A stretch of DNA of 64,000 nucleotides, from positions 1,550,001 through 1,614,000 of the forward strand of contig NW_025408675.1 of the NCBI RefSeq assembly GCF_020360975.1. The letters run 5' to 3'. Source of the DNA: Hirsutella rhossiliensis (taxonomy: Eukaryota > Ascomycota > Sordariomycetes > Hypocreales > Ophiocordycipitaceae). The notes under the pieces were generated by a model. That model was not told the DNA's origin. It was given only the letters and a program-made list of their open reading frames with translations, and made no database searches. A program made the position numbers and the translations under genes. Shown here piece after piece: positions 1 through 12,970 of this stretch (positions are counted from its first letter, which is position 1; every line of letters starts with the position of its first letter).

Positions 1-384
1 TATTAAGTAGCTTACGATTAAATTATTCCTATAATTAAAGGGCTCTATTTCCCCTTTTTAGTTATTATAACCAACCTATTTAACTAGGTCCTTCCGGTTT
101 ATATAGTTCGTTATTATAACCTACCTAACTAGGTCTTCTTACCTTATTTATTATAGTAGCTATAACTATAACTAAAAAGTTACTAGTATAGGAATTATAG
201 TAACCTATTATACTTATTTAGCTAGCTTACGTACGCTATTACGTATATAGCTAAGGATAGCTAAGGCTATATAGCTAGCTTCGTAGCCTCCTCCCTTCTT
301 AGAAGATTATAAACGATTATAATATACTAGTTACCTTTATTATTAATATATATATATATTAAGACCTACTAATAGATATTAAAG
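1..384. other. AT-rich RIPed DNA, unassigned
   Basis: This stretch is very rich in TpA and almost lacks CpA and TpG. It does not align with the Gypsy A interior that begins near 385 and recurs near 62,130, so the Gypsy A copy appears to be truncated or interrupted here. I see no gene, promoter or RNA in it. Confidence 0.5.
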
Positions 385-3300
385 AATATAACCTTATATT
401 AAGACTTCTATAGTTATAGGAGAGTAACCTACTAATTAACTAGAAAACTAGCTAGCTATATTAAAATAAGGATATAAGTTTCTAAGACTAATAGATTTAA
501 GAGAAAGTAAAATTTTATAATAATTTAGCTACTAAATAAGATAAAAAGGATAACTATTTAAGTAAGTTATTATAGGCTTTAGTAATATAAACGAAAATAG
601 TAACTAAACTAATAGATATAATAAAATTAATTAATAAGACTTATATACTAACTAATATAGCTATATAACTTAGTATCTAATATAAATTAAATAAAGGATA
701 TAATATAAAGATCTAAAATATTATTACTACTTTAAGGAAAGACCTTAAATAAATTAATAAAGAGCTTAAGTTAAGAGAAACTAGCTTTTAAAAGAAAGAA
801 TAAAGCCTATAAAATAAAATAAAGAATATCCCTTAAGAATACTAGAAATATAATAAACTCTTTAAGGAAGAACTTAAGATAAGGTTACTTAAATATAGCT
901 AATAAGACTATAAAATTTATCTTAAGGATAAAATAAAGCTAACTTTCTATAAGATCTATAACTTAAATAAAAAGTAATTATAAACGCTATATAACTACCT
1001 TAATAAGAATCTATAAAAGGGATATATATAAACGTTAATATTTAAAGTAAGCTACTTAGTTATATTTATTTTAAAGAAAAATAGTAAGCTATAACTATTT
1101 ATTAACTATAGACGCTTAAATAATATTACAATAAAAAACCGAATACTATTACCGCTTATATTAAAACTATAAGATTAACTATATAGTAAAAAATAGTTTA
1201 TAGCTTTAAACTATAAAGGCGCCTATAACTTAATATATATAAAAAAGGGATATAAATAGATAATAGCCTTTAAAACGAAATTTAAACTATTTAAATATCT
1301 AGTAATACTATTTAGACTTATAAATATACTAGCTACCTTTTAATATATAATTAATAATATCCTATATAAATACTTAGATATCTTTATAGTACTATACCTT
1401 AATAATATCTTAATTTTCTTAGATACCTTAAAAGAATATAAGGAATATACTTATAAGGTACTTTATATACTTTAAAATATAAAGTTACTAGTTAAACTAA
1501 AGAAAGGTAAGTTTTATATATAAAAAGTAGACTTCCTTAAATATATAATCTTATTAAGAGAGATATAAATATAATAAGATAAGATTAACTTAGTTAAAGA
1601 ATAGCTAATACTAAAGAACGTTAAAGATATATAAAGTTTCTTAGGATTTATAAATTACTATTAATAATTTATTAAAGATTTCGGAAAGATTATAGTATTA
1701 TTATATAACTTAATAAAGAAGGAGAAAGAATTTATATAGGATAATAAAGCTAATAAAGCTTTTAATTATATTAAGACTATAATTATATAAGAACTAGTCT
1801 TAACTACCTTTAATTTAAAACGATAAATCGAACTTAAAACTAATATATTAGACTTTATTTTAAGAGTATAAATTAGATAAAATAATAATAAAGAAAGACT
1901 ATAACCGATTATATTTTATTTAAAGAAGCTATATAGTATAGACCTTAATTACCTTATCTATAATAAAGAATTCCTTATAATTATTTAAGCTTTTAAGGAA
2001 TTTTAATACTACCTTCTTAAAAGTAAATATAAAGTTAAGGTTTTTATAGATTATAAAAATATCTTATACTTTATAATTATATGAAAGTTAAACGGACGAT
2101 AGATTTAATAAGCTAAATATTTATTAGAATTTAACTACGAAATAATCTATATAAAAAGAATAGAAAATAGTTAAGCTAATACTTTTAGTTAATAAAGTAA
2201 CTATAATATAAAAGCACTTATAGTAAAAGGATAACTCTTAGCAATTAATAAAAATAAGAACTATTAGTAATAATAGCTAAATATAATATTTAAAGTATAA
2301 CTTAATAACTTAATATACTAAAAGATCCTAAAATAAATAAAAGAATATAAAGTATTAAATAGATATAATATAGAATATTTATAAGTTTTAATATATAAAA
2401 ATAAAATCTAAATACTACTAGAATTATAAGATAAAGTTATATAAGATATATATAAATATTTAATATATAGATACTAAGGAATCTAATAAATAATAAAACG
2501 GATTAAACGATAATATAACTTCCTATAGCTTAAAAAAGTAGTATAATAAGTTATTAAAGAATATAAACTTTATATATAAAGTAAAGCTAAATAATATAAA
2601 CTATATAGAGAGTTATAACCGCTACTAGTACTAGAGAAACTATAGGATTTAATAGCTTTCGATTATATTATAAAGCTATTACTATTAAAAGAACTTATAA
2701 CAAACGTTAAGTATAATAGTATATTTATTATTACTAATAAATTAATAAAGTATAGATATTTTTTACTATATAAAAAAGTAAGTAATATAAAAGAGCTAGT
2801 ATATATACTCCTATAAATAATTATTAGTAATTATAGACTACTAAATAAGATTATCTTTAATAAAGGAAGTATATTTATAGCTAAGTATTAGTATACTCTT
2901 ATAGTATAATTAAGGACGAAATATAAGCTTAGTATAGCTTATTACCTATAAATAAATAGATAAATAAAACGACTTAACTAAACGCTTAAATAATATTTAT
3001 AATACTATATTAGCTATAAATAAAACAATTAAGTTAAATAGCTACTAATAGTATAACTAGCTTATAATAGCTTAGTTATAGAAATAACTAAGCTCTTACT
3101 AATATATACTAGTTATATAATAAGGACTATAAGTAGAATAAGCGATATTATAAGTAGATTAGCTATAATAATTATATAAAGAAATATAATAAGAACTTTA
3201 ATTTATTAAAGAACGAATATCTACTTATTATAATTATAAAAGATTATAGGGACTAATCTTTTAAGAGAGAGATATAGTTTACCTTATATAATAAAACATT

Positions 3301-4387
3301 AAAATAAAACGACTAAGTAATAAATTAGATTTTAAGAAACTTAGACTATTTAAGGTTAAGAAAACTATTTTAAAAGTTAACTATAAACTTTCGCTATTAA
3401 TAATTATATAAATATACCTAATATTTTATATATTATTATTAAAACTAGTACTATAAAACGCTAAACTATAGGAAAAAGTTAATATTAATAATATTTAAGA
3501 ATATAAAGCTAAATAAATACTAAATATAAGAAAATAAGGTTAGTAATAAGAATACCTTATTAAATAAAAAGGATATAAACTAAAGGAAAATACCTAGGAA
3601 CTACTTAAGTACTTAACCTACTATAGTTCTTTACTTTGATAGTTTTATTAAGCGAACCCTTACTTAGAAATATAGGGTTACTAAGAATAATATCTTAGTT
3701 TAATATATCTAAGGTACTAAATAATTAAACCTTACTAATAGTAATAGTTTCCTTATTTAATAAATAAATTAATTTATCTTAAGAAGAATATATTATACTA
3801 TCTTCTTTATTAATAGCTTATATACCCCGCTAAAATAACTTACTACCTTAGTCCTTTATATAATACTTTTATTTTTTAATTTAAGCTAGGTAAGCTATCG
3901 CTTCCTTTAATACTTCTTTTACTTTTTATTCGTCCGAATTAATCTTTTACTATTAATTTATAATATAACGAACTAGAAAAAAAGGAATATTAGTAAAAAG
4001 AATAATAAGGAAGGAAAGGGATAAAATAAATAAGCAGACGCTATATTATAACTATTATAAGAACGACCTATAAAGGTATATTTAAAACACCGATTAAAAC
4101 GCTCGCCGACCTTATAAGTTAGGCCTAACTAAAAATAATAGGAGTAAGGTATAATTTAAATACTATAGATCCTAGTCTAAGATACTAGCTCCGATCGTTA
4201 ATATAATTTATTAGAATTATAAGAATAGGATTTTTAAATATAACTAGATATACTATTAGTAGTATATCCTAAAAGGATAAAGAAATAAAGAACGATATAC
4301 TTATATATAACGTAATAAAGGTATATTTATATATAGCGGCTAAGGTAGTAGTTCTTAAAGGTAAGACTAAAAAGAAAGGAGGTATCT
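385..4387 (+). pseudogene. Gypsy family A, copy 1: RIP-destroyed pol (RT, RNase H, integrase)
   Basis: This is the degenerate polymerase region of a Ty3/Gypsy LTR retrotransposon. In order I can read a reverse transcriptase (a remnant of ALDLKGAYN near 1,200; the YLDDILIF catalytic motif near 1,395 now reads YLNNILIF), an RNase H region (about 1,830-2,200) and an integrase core (about 2,640-3,120, with the pattern FDY..., F-N-KGS and RLNQTL). The catalytic positions show RIP damage: the second integrase Asp reads Asn and the Glu before RLNQTL reads Lys, both G-to-A changes. TAA and TAG stops fill the frame. The region from 385 to about 2,260 aligns with 62,130-64,000, so this is a second copy of the element that runs off the right edge. 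A purine tract (aaagaaagga) sits just before the 3' LTR. The copy is dead; family assignment is firm, exact domain limits are approximate. Confidence 0.85.
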
Positions 4388-4875
4388 TATTATAATTATA
4401 GTTTAGTAAACCGCGGGGACTAGTATATATTATAAGGATATATAACGTAGGGAGTAAGGAATATTAAACGGACTAACGAGCTAATTAAGTTTAAAGCGAT
4501 AGGTTACTTTAGCGCTTTAACGCTCTATAGCTAAGATTATAGGATCGCTCTAGCGCTCTAGCGCTCTTAGGCGATAGGATTACTTAGTGCTCTCGGCGAT
4601 CTAAGGAAGCTCTTAAGATATATAAGGAAGGAATAGAATACTCCTTTAAATAGATAGCTTAATAGCTTTTAATATATATTATAATTATTACGATCTTTAT
4701 TACGATCTTATCTTTAATTCTAATTACTTAATTACTTAGTTATAGTCTATAGTCTATAACCTTTAACTTATTACTAACGTAATATATTTATTATTATATA
4801 GACTACGCCCTATTATATCTATTAATATAAACCCCTTAATAGGTTTATCCCTTAAGAATAATACTAGTCGTTATA
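4388..4875 (+). repeat. Gypsy A 3' LTR (copy 1)
   Basis: This LTR of about 488 bp starts TATTATAAT (TG ancestral, changed by RIP) and ends GTCGTTATA (ancestral ...ACA). It aligns with 48,813-49,296 and 58,772-59,255 and, more distantly, with the solo LTR at 9,506-9,955. It closes the element to its left. The 5-bp duplication expected on the right would be CCTTT (4,876-4,880), but the left partner lies outside the window. Confidence 0.85.
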
Positions 4876-4880
4876 CCTTT

Positions 4881-5760
4881 AAGTAAACTAAAAGACTTCT
4901 TAGGAATATATATAATTATAAACTAAAGTAGAAAGGGTATATTTATATCCTAGGAAAAATATACTTGTAATAAGATACGAGAATATAATATAAAAGTTTT
5001 AAGGACTTTTAATACGCTTACTATAGTAAAAGTAAAGCTTAAAAAGGCTATTATAATACTTTTATAAAAAGAAATCCTTATTTACTAAAGGTAAATAAGG
5101 GCTCTATTATATCTAGCTATAATAAGTAAGCTAGATATTTTATATACTATTATTTCTTATACTAGATTTACTTTTAAACTAAATAATATATATTTTAAGG
5201 CGTTAAATACTATCTAGAAATACTTAAATAAATACCCTAGCCTAGGGATAATTTATTATTATAATATCCCTTATACGTATAATTTTATAAAAGGTTATTC
5301 TAACGCTAGCTAGGCGTTTAATCTTATAAATAGAAAATCCGTTTTTAAATACTATTTTTATATTTATAAAAATATTATAAGTTAAGCTAGCTAGAAGTAA
5401 AAATCTATAGCCCTATTAACTTTTAAAGCTAAATTTATTACCTTTAAGAAGGGTAATAAAGAAGCTTTATATCTAAATCGGCTATTTTATTTTATAAATA
5501 ATAGCTTATTTATTAAGATTTTTAATACTATACTTCTTATCTTAATATATAATAAGGCAGCTATTAAATTAGCTAAAAATCCGGAATTCTATAAAAAGCT
5601 AAAGTATATAGATATAGCTTACTTTTATACCTAAGAGAATATTAAGGAGAAGAAGATCCGGATTTTCTATCTTAAATCTAAAGATAATATTACTAATATA
5701 TTTAATAAGAAATTAAAAATAGAAAAATTCCTTAAGTTTTAATAGCTTCTTTCCCTTAGG
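4881..5760 (+). pseudogene. Copia family G: C-terminal pol fragment (RT tail and RNase H)
   Basis: Read in the frame of position 5,082 with RIP stops ignored, this gives the end of a Ty1/Copia polyprotein. Around 5,100-5,250 is the segment PDILYTI-like followed by ALNTI-KYLNKYP. At 5,300-5,320 is GYSNAS, the RNase H Ser-Asp-Ala motif with Asp changed to Asn. Near 5,420 is AKFI for ancestral AEFI, and at 5,580-5,720 come NPEFYKK, KYIDI and the DI-T-K-L tail typical of Copia. The left end is cut by the Gypsy A insertion, which abuts at 4,876-4,880. Family class is clear; only the last quarter of the element is present. Confidence 0.8.
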
Positions 5761-6399
5761 AAATTAAAAAAGCCTTAAAAGAAAAAGCTTATATCCCTTT
5801 AATAGAGGTTTTTTTAGCTATCTTTTATTTTCTTACCTTTTCTTCTATATATAACTAATAGGTTTTTTCCTTAAAAAAGGTTTCTTATTAGTAAAAAATA
5901 ACTTATAAAAATAAGGGTTTTCCTTATTAAAGGTTTCCTATAATAACTTTATAAGGCTTTTTCCTTATAAAGGTTTACTTAAAAAGAAAAGAAATATTAT
6001 AACTATACCTAGGATTTTTTCTTACTAAGGTTTTTCCTAGAAAGGGTTTTAAAATTTTCCCTTATATTCCTATTATATACCTTATTCTTATTAAGGATAA
6101 TTCTACTATAAAAGAAATAATTAGTAAAGAGTACTATTTACTTAGTATTCTTTAAGGGAGGCTATAAAAAAATACCCTTATATTCCTATTTTACTATTAT
6201 AAAGATATTATAAGTATAAGGAGGCTTTATAGAATAAAGTATTAAAAAGAGGCTTTATAATATAGTTTAAAGGGAATAACCCTTAAAGATAAAAGACCTA
6301 TACTAGATATCTATAGCTTCCTTAAGGAAAGGTAGGTCGAGATAAGCCTATCTTAATAAATAAGAATATATATAATATATATAAGTTAATTACGAGTAG
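5761..6399. other. RIPed non-coding tail of Copia G, possible LTR, with short inverted CCTT/AAGG motifs
   Basis: No reading frame is convincing here. Several units of the form CCTTA-n-AAGGTTT (near 5,872, 5,925, 5,955 and 6,030) give a run of small hairpin-capable motifs. Its place straight after Copia RNase H suggests the 3' untranslated region and LTR of that element, but no second LTR is present in the window for comparison. Confidence 0.35.
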
Positions 6400-7999
6400 A
6401 ACGGATACCCTATTACCTATTTTAGCTTAGCGGTTCTAAAGATATCCGCGATATAAGAATCGGTAGGATATAGAATATTCTAATTAAATCTACTACTTAT
6501 ACTAGAACCTATAGTCTTATATTAACTATTATGCTATAGTTAAACTATTTATTAAGTCCGGAAGAAATACTATAGATAGAGCTTTTTAAGTACTATAGAA
6601 TATACTAGAAAGCTAACTAATTAGTCTACTAGTTAACGAGTAATAGTCTATAAAAGACAAAGGATTTCCTTAAGAGTAGTAGATAGAATAAGTAAGTTTA
6701 TAAGTATCTTTTATAACGCTATTCTTTTAATATATTATTTAGCTACTTATATACTTAATATAAACTCTAGATAAAAACCTAGCTTATACTTCATTAATCG
6801 CCCTTTCCGCTTATATTATCGATTACCTAATCCTATACTTATTACTTATACCTTTTAATAACCCTTATAGTATAGTAGTTATATACTTAGGAAGTTTACT
6901 AGCTATAATACTAGAGTCGGTTTAAATCTAGCTAAGGGCACGATTAATTTTTAGTTAAACTAGTAAACTACGCTAACCTACTTATTAATTAGCTAATTAG
7001 CGCTTCTAGAAGCGCTTATAAATATACTAGCAGTCTAGCCCCGCTATAAGTAAGCCGGCCGAGACCTCGCTTACTTAGACCTAGTAACGAATCCGTTAGG
7101 ACCTCCCCTTAACCCTAGTCCGGGCCCCTTAACTAGGAAAATAAAAACCTAGGGCCGATACTAGTAACTTAATAAGTATAGCGCGAAGCCGGTATAATAA
7201 CCTAACTACTAGCCTAGCTAAAGGCCGGTATTAATAAAAAATAGCCCGCTAAGCCTTATAGTAAAAGAATAAGGTAGAGCCTAAGAAGATATCGTTATAA
7301 GATAAGGTCGGAGATAATTATATAATTAACTATTAACTATTAACTAAAAAAAACGCTCGTACTACCCATTAATGCTATATACCCTATATACGTAAAGGAG
7401 TTACTTTCTAAGGTTACTTTATAGCGGGGCTAATATAATTCTAACTAACTATAACGATACCTAAGATAGCTAGTATAAGATTCTTATATATTATAACCGC
7501 GACCTAGTATAAGGGCGGACTAGCTATAAAAGAAGAGAGGGTTTTCCTTTAAGTACTTTAGTTTTTCCCTTTTATTTAACGCTAAAGTTCTAGATACCTT
7601 TAGATAGGTTACTAGTATAATCTTAATAATATACCTTTTAATAAATACTAGTTATTATTAACTAAACTTACCTCCTTTTTACCCTTATAAATAAAGGTTA
7701 CTAGTATTACGCTATAATTTATAAAGTAAAAGCCCTTAAGCTATACTTACTAAAAAAAAGATTTACTTTAAGCGTATAAAGGGCGCCTCGACCGCGATAG
7801 AAAGCATAGTTATTAAAAGTATTACTTAGGTAGCTATAAAGGTTAATAGCCTCCCGCGGCTATTAGTAATATATATAGTCCCTTAGCTGAAGTTTCTCTT
7901 AATTCTTAGGAAGCTATAGTTAATATATATAAAGTTATATTTAATACTATATAAGGGGAGGCTATAGTTTAGCTCTATATAGTCCTAGGTTTAATATAG
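6400..7999 (+). pseudogene. Probable gag/protease region of Gypsy B, RIPed
   Basis: This segment lies directly upstream of, and in the same orientation as, the Gypsy B reverse transcriptase, where gag and protease are expected. It is less AT-saturated around 7,020-7,260, with GC-rich patches. I could not find a clear zinc knuckle or a D-S/T-G protease motif, so the assignment rests mainly on position. No 5' LTR of Gypsy B could be delimited. Confidence 0.35.
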
Positions 8000-10900
8000 T
8001 AGTAGGGAGGGAGCGCTGAACGCCCTACTTAACTTATAAGACGCTTAAGAAGTCTTAGACTTAGTATTTATAAGCACGATATAGTAAATCTATAGGTAGA
8101 AGGGGCCGGCTATAGCTATAGCGTCGATCTACGCGGTTAGCTTAATAGATATTAAGAAAGCGCTATAACTAAAGCGCCCTATATTAAAAGAGGAGCTATA
8201 CTAAGCTATCTTACTATAGTTCTATAACCTACTACTACTCTTTTAAAAAAGTAAGGCTAATAAGTTAAAGCCTTATTAGTTAAGCGTAACCTACTTAATA
8301 CCGTTTTATATAAGGGATAATAGTAAGGAGTTTCCTTTATTATTTAGGCCGCTATATAGTATATTATAAAAGGTACTATTAATATTAAAGAAGACCCTTA
8401 TAAACCTCCTTAATAAGGGATTTATTAAAGCTAGCTCCTTTAAGGTAGTAGCTCTAGTCTTATTTATATAAGAGCTAAGAAAAGGACTTTACTTTTATAT
8501 AAACTACTAAGTATTAAATATAATTATACGCTTAAACTAGTACCCCCTTCCGCTTATAAGAGAGACCCTCTATAACTTAGTAAAGGTAAAGTAGTTTATA
8601 AAGCTTAATATTATCTAAGCGTTTTATAAGGTATAAATAGCGTATAAGGAGGAGTAAAAGATAGTATTCTATATAAGATATAGCTTATTTAAGTAGATAG
8701 TTACCCCCTTTAGCTTAGTAGGTGCCCTAGCTATATTTTAACGTTATATTAACTAGGCACTTAAGGGTTTCCTTAATAAGTTAGCGTTTATATATATAGA
8801 TAATATTCTTATTTATTTAAGTAGTAGCTATAAAGACTATATATAAAAGGTATAGAAGGTACTAAACCGCTTAGTAAAGTATAGCTTATACTTAGACCTA
8901 GATAAATATAAATTTAGCGTTAAGCGTATTAAATACCTTAGCTTTATTATTATTATAAGTATAAGCGTATAAGTAGACCTAGCTAAGATTTAAGCTACTT
9001 ATAACTAAGCGACCTTAATATTATAATAAGGTATATAAAGCTTCCTTAGCTTCGCTAACTATTACTAGGTCTTTATTAAGGGGTTCTCGCGGATTATACT
9101 ATTACTTAATAAGCTAATAAGAGATAGGGCCCTCTTCTCTTAAGGACTTATATAAGTAAAGGCGTTCTAAGCCCTTAAAGACTTATTTTTATAGGCCTTA
9201 GTACTACTATAATAAGACTTTAATAATCCCTTAACTATAAAGGTAAACTATAGCGGCTATATACTTAAGGGAACCTTATCTTAAGAAGTAAAGGGGTAGA
9301 GGAGGCCTATAGCGTTTTATATATATAAGCTTACTATAATAAAGAGGAACTACTTAATTTAAGATAAAGAGATATTAGTAATTATTAGCTACCTTAAGTA
9401 AGAGTAAGTAGAGCTCTATAGCTATAAGAGCTTTAAGATCCTTATAGACTATAGGAACCTTAAATACTTTATAACTTAATAGTATTTCTTAAAGTAGTAA
9501 GTACGTATTACGACTATAGCTACTAGGCTACTAACGGTCGACCGCGTTAAGCACGTAATACGGTCTAATAGATAAATAGTTAGCACGACTATCTAATAGA
9601 TATAGGATCGAGGGGATTATAGAGATCTAAGTAATCTAGGATTAATAGGATTACTACGCTCTATACGATCTAACGTTAGGGATTATAGCTAGGACTATAA
9701 TCTAAGGATAGTCTTTATAGGTATATATAGCTACCTACTTTTACTCCTTTAAATAGATAGCTCTCTAGCTTTTAATATAGATCTTTATTACGATTCTATC
9801 TCTAATTCTAATTACCTAGTTATAGTCTACGGTCTATAACTTCCGACTTATTACTAACGTAATATACTTATTATTGCTTAGACTACGCCCTATTATATCT
9901 ACTAATATAAACCCCTTAATAGGTTTATCCCTTAGGAATAATACTAGTCGTTATAATACGCTAAGTAAAGTATCTTTTATACTTTTAGTTTTATATTAAG
10001 TATAGACTAAGTAAGGAGGCTATAGTCTTAAACGCCTTTTTATAAAGAGAGTAAGATCGGCCTACTTTTATAGACCTTAATACGCGAGATATATAGATAA
10101 TCTTAGATAAGGCGCTCTAGACTTACCTTAGCGTTACTTTATTAAGGGTAGAGGGTAACCCCTTAAGAGCGGCTAAGGTCCCGGCCCCCCTTAAGGGTAT
10201 ACCTAACGTCCCTTAGTATATCTTTTAAGATAAGGAGATTTAACGCTTATAAGACTAGCTAGCGGTATAGGATAGTATATATATAAGTATACGCCGCGCT
10301 ATAAAAGTAAGGGCGCGCTCTTTTAACCGCGGCCTTAGGTTAAAAGTCTAAGTAGGTAACTACTATTTTAACCCCTATAGCTACCTTTACTATAGGGGGA
10401 GGATATAGGTCCTAGACGCGCCGGTGATAATAAAGGCTATAGCTAGGGCGGCCCCTTTAAAAGTTAAGGAGTAGGATAGGTTAAGAGGGCGGATTATATA
10501 GATAATCTATAACTTAAGCGTAATTAGCTATCTTAGTTATAAGGGTATACTAGTAGTAATTAGCTAGGACTTTTACTAGCCGCTTATAGTACTATACGTT
10601 TACTATTTCCTTTATAACTATAATATCTATAGCTACTTAAAGATTTAATAAGCGCTTAAAAAGGGACTATTAAAGTTATTACTAGTCTTTAATTAGTTCT
10701 ATATATATATATAGATAGACTTTATTATAGACCTCCCTTTTATAGTAGGCGGCAACTATAATTTCTAAGTAATTAAGGACCGTTTAAGTAAAGAAGTAGT
10801 ATTAAAGCTTATACTATTTATAAAAGTAAAAGCCTATACTAAGCGCTTCCTTTAATACTACGCTTACTTTTATTAATAGCTAGCCTTAATTACTAGTAAT

Positions 10901-11800
10901 AAAGGTACTAATTAAACTAGCTGCTTTTAATAGTACCTTTATAAGCTACTTTAAGTTACTTAGTTACTAAGTATAGCCTACTACTTATAAACTAATAAGG
11001 GGCCTAAACGCCTTAACTAAGAAGTATAAGCTTACTTTTAAAGGGTAATAGCCTATAACTAAGCGGATTAAAATAAGTAGCTTCCTATAGCTTAGATGGC
11101 TCTTAATAGTAAGTCGAACTCCTTTATTAATATATCCCTTTTCTTTATACTATATAAGTTTAAACCGCTATTAGTATAGCTTATTATTATAAATATAAGT
11201 ATAAAGCGCTACTTAGCTAGCTCCCTAAAAAGTAAGGCGTCTACCTTTATATAGAAGCTATAATAAGTTATAAAGTTTTATTAATCTTTAATAGCGTTTA
11301 CTACCTAAAACTAAGAGCGGTAGGCTAATAAGTTATAGGATCCTATAAATAAGTTTATAGTAAAGGATAAGGTTTAGCTAGACCTTTATAACTATAAGTT
11401 AATAAGGCTAAAGAAGAAGCTTAACTAGCTATATACTAAGTATATAGTAAAGAGAGTACTAAGTCTATAGACTATAAAGTAAAAGGGGCTACCCTTTAGT
11501 ATTTATAATATAATTATTATCGACCTCCTTTATTACGCCGCTATAGACCTTATACTTAGCTAAGATATAATAGATCCTTAACTAGCCGCTATCCTTATTA
11601 AAAAGGAGGAAGAGTTCTTAGTAAAGGAGTTATAAGTAGCTTATTAAAAGAATATAAGCCGCGGTAGAAAGTATAAAGTCTCTATTAAGTAGCGCGGCTA
11701 CTAAGACCTAATATAAGAGCTAGCTTCTAAGTTTAAGGGCGCGGTAGCTTTAAATAAGTTTAAGGCTCTTTATAGGCTAATAAAGGAAAATAATAGCTTA
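8000..11800 (+). pseudogene. Gypsy family B (chromovirus): RIPed pol with RT, RNase H, integrase, chromodomain
   Basis: This is the pol region of a Ty3/Gypsy chromovirus. RT is readable at about 8,480-8,850, with TPF-L-GA-A-F and the catalytic YIDDILIY motif reading YIDNILIY near 8,790. RNase H runs from 9,200 to 9,500, is broken by a solo LTR (9,506-9,955), and continues to about 10,090. An integrase zinc-binding segment is probable at 10,480-10,650. The integrase core is at 10,690-11,130 (IDFIIDLP, then TSNKGT where TSDRGT is ancestral, then KRLNQEV). A C-terminal chromodomain-like segment lies at about 11,605-11,790 (EEEF-V-E... GRKYKVSIK-RGY). Catalytic Asp-to-Asn and Glu-to-Lys changes and frequent TAA/TAG fit RIP. 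Chromodomains steer integration toward heterochromatin in this clade, which suits the setting. Confidence 0.8.
9506..9955 (+). repeat. Solo LTR related to family A, inserted in Gypsy B RNase H
   Basis: This 450-bp sequence starts TATTACGAC and ends GTCGTTATA like the family A LTRs, and its 3' half aligns closely with them, while the 5' half is diverged. It is flanked by GTACG (9,501-9,505) and ATACG (9,956-9,960), a 5-bp target-site duplication with one G-to-A change as RIP would make. Removing it and one copy of the duplication restores the Gypsy B RNase H reading across the join. A lone LTR indicates recombination between the two LTRs of a former full element. Confidence 0.85.
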
Positions 11801-11849
11801 GCGAGAAAAGCTACCCCTTTAGCGGTAAAGCGGCTAGTACCTTAAGATA

Positions 11850-12970
11850 TAAGGGAGACTACGCCCTACCCTTAAGGAAGTAATAAGGTACTAGGCCCGT
11901 AGCGGTCGCTATATTAATATAAGCTATAAGTATATATTATAGATACCGCGACTATAGATAATAAGTTAGGCGTACTTAAGTTAGCGGTAGTATAAATAAA
12001 TTAAATTAGCTTTTATAGGCGCGCTTAAAGGTATATAAACTAAGCTTAGTAGGCTTCTTTCTTTAATAAGGTCTTAACTATTAAATTATTATCCTTTTCC
12101 TACTCCTTAATCTCCTCCTTATCCTCCTCCTTAGTATAAGGCGTAGCCCTAGCCTTAAGGGCGCGGATCCGGCCCTCTAGGCTACTTAGCTAAGCGGCGA
12201 CGGCGGCGGCGGTGCCGGTAGTAGTAAAGGCAGCGGCGGTAAAGGTAGCGGGGGCGGCTAGGGCGGCGGCGACGGTACCCTTAAAAGAGAGAGAGTTAGC
12301 GCTATAAAGAGTATAAGAAAAAGAGCTTATATACTTAAGCACGAGGGCGGCGCGCTTAAAGAACTATAAGTTATAGTAGGCGGCGGTAGTAGCGATTAAA
12401 GCGCGCTTAGCCTTATTTTAGTCCTTACTTAGCTCCGCGGCGCTTTAAGCCGCGGTAGTATAAGTAAGTACGAGCGGCGTAACTTTATAAGCGCGGCTAG
12501 CTTAAGCGTATAAAAAGTAGCTACCTTAAGGGCGGCTAGCTTAGTTAGTATAAGGGAGGGACTATAAGGTATACTATATATAAGAGGAATTATAAGTAGC
12601 GCCCTAAGCTATAGCCCGCTTATATTAGTATAGGGAGTTAGTAATACTTATAAGAATAAAAGTAAAAGGGCTTATAAAGGAGGGTAGTAAGGACCTATAC
12701 TTATTATTATTATTATTATTATTATTATAGCGGCCGGTAGTAGAGAGTATAGTAAGGGCGGCAGCGGCGCGGGTAGTAAATTTAATAGCTAAGAAGGTAG
12801 TAAGTAGCGCGGAGTAGTAGTAGGCGCGACTAGGGCGGCGGGGGTAATTAGTAGGGTAGCGGGCGAGGTAAGGGCGTAATTAATAAAGTTATCGATCTTA
12901 GTAAAGAAATAAAATAAAGTAAGGGAGGATATATTAAATTATTTAAATAACTAATAAAGGTATAGGTTAG
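11850..12970 (-). pseudogene. Antisense reading frame downstream of the Gypsy B chromodomain; function unknown
   Basis: On the minus strand, in one frame (codon starts congruent with 12,300), a protein-like sequence runs from about 12,960 to about 11,850. Going N to C it has an Asn run encoded by an (AAT) tract (12,701-12,728), Ser/Tyr-rich sequence, a segment with KAKRALIATTAAYYN (about 12,360-12,420), an Ala/Thr-rich linker (12,180-12,270) and a charged, probably coiled-coil tail (LSSLEGRIRALKAR, then a Lys/Glu-rich stretch, about 12,060-12,180). Stops are TAA or TAG, explainable as RIPed Gln or Trp codons. The opposite frame gives a Gly-rich reading, so the strand is inferred from the coiled-coil pattern. 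I do not recognise the family. It occupies the same place, after the chromodomain, as the antisense frame of Gypsy E. Confidence 0.45.
12701..12728. repeat. (TTA)n microsatellite
   Basis: A perfect run of TTA units. Within the antisense frame it reads as poly-Asn, which makes it a candidate homopeptide expansion rather than neutral satellite. Confidence 0.9.

Noticed and set aside
4388..9955. A complete element bounded by the LTR at 4,388 and the solo LTR at 9,506
   Set aside because: The LTR at 9,506 has its own target-site duplication inside Gypsy B and belongs to a diverged subfamily.
12701..12728. CRISPR-like array
   Set aside because: It is a plain trinucleotide run without spacers; the compositional setting is fungal.
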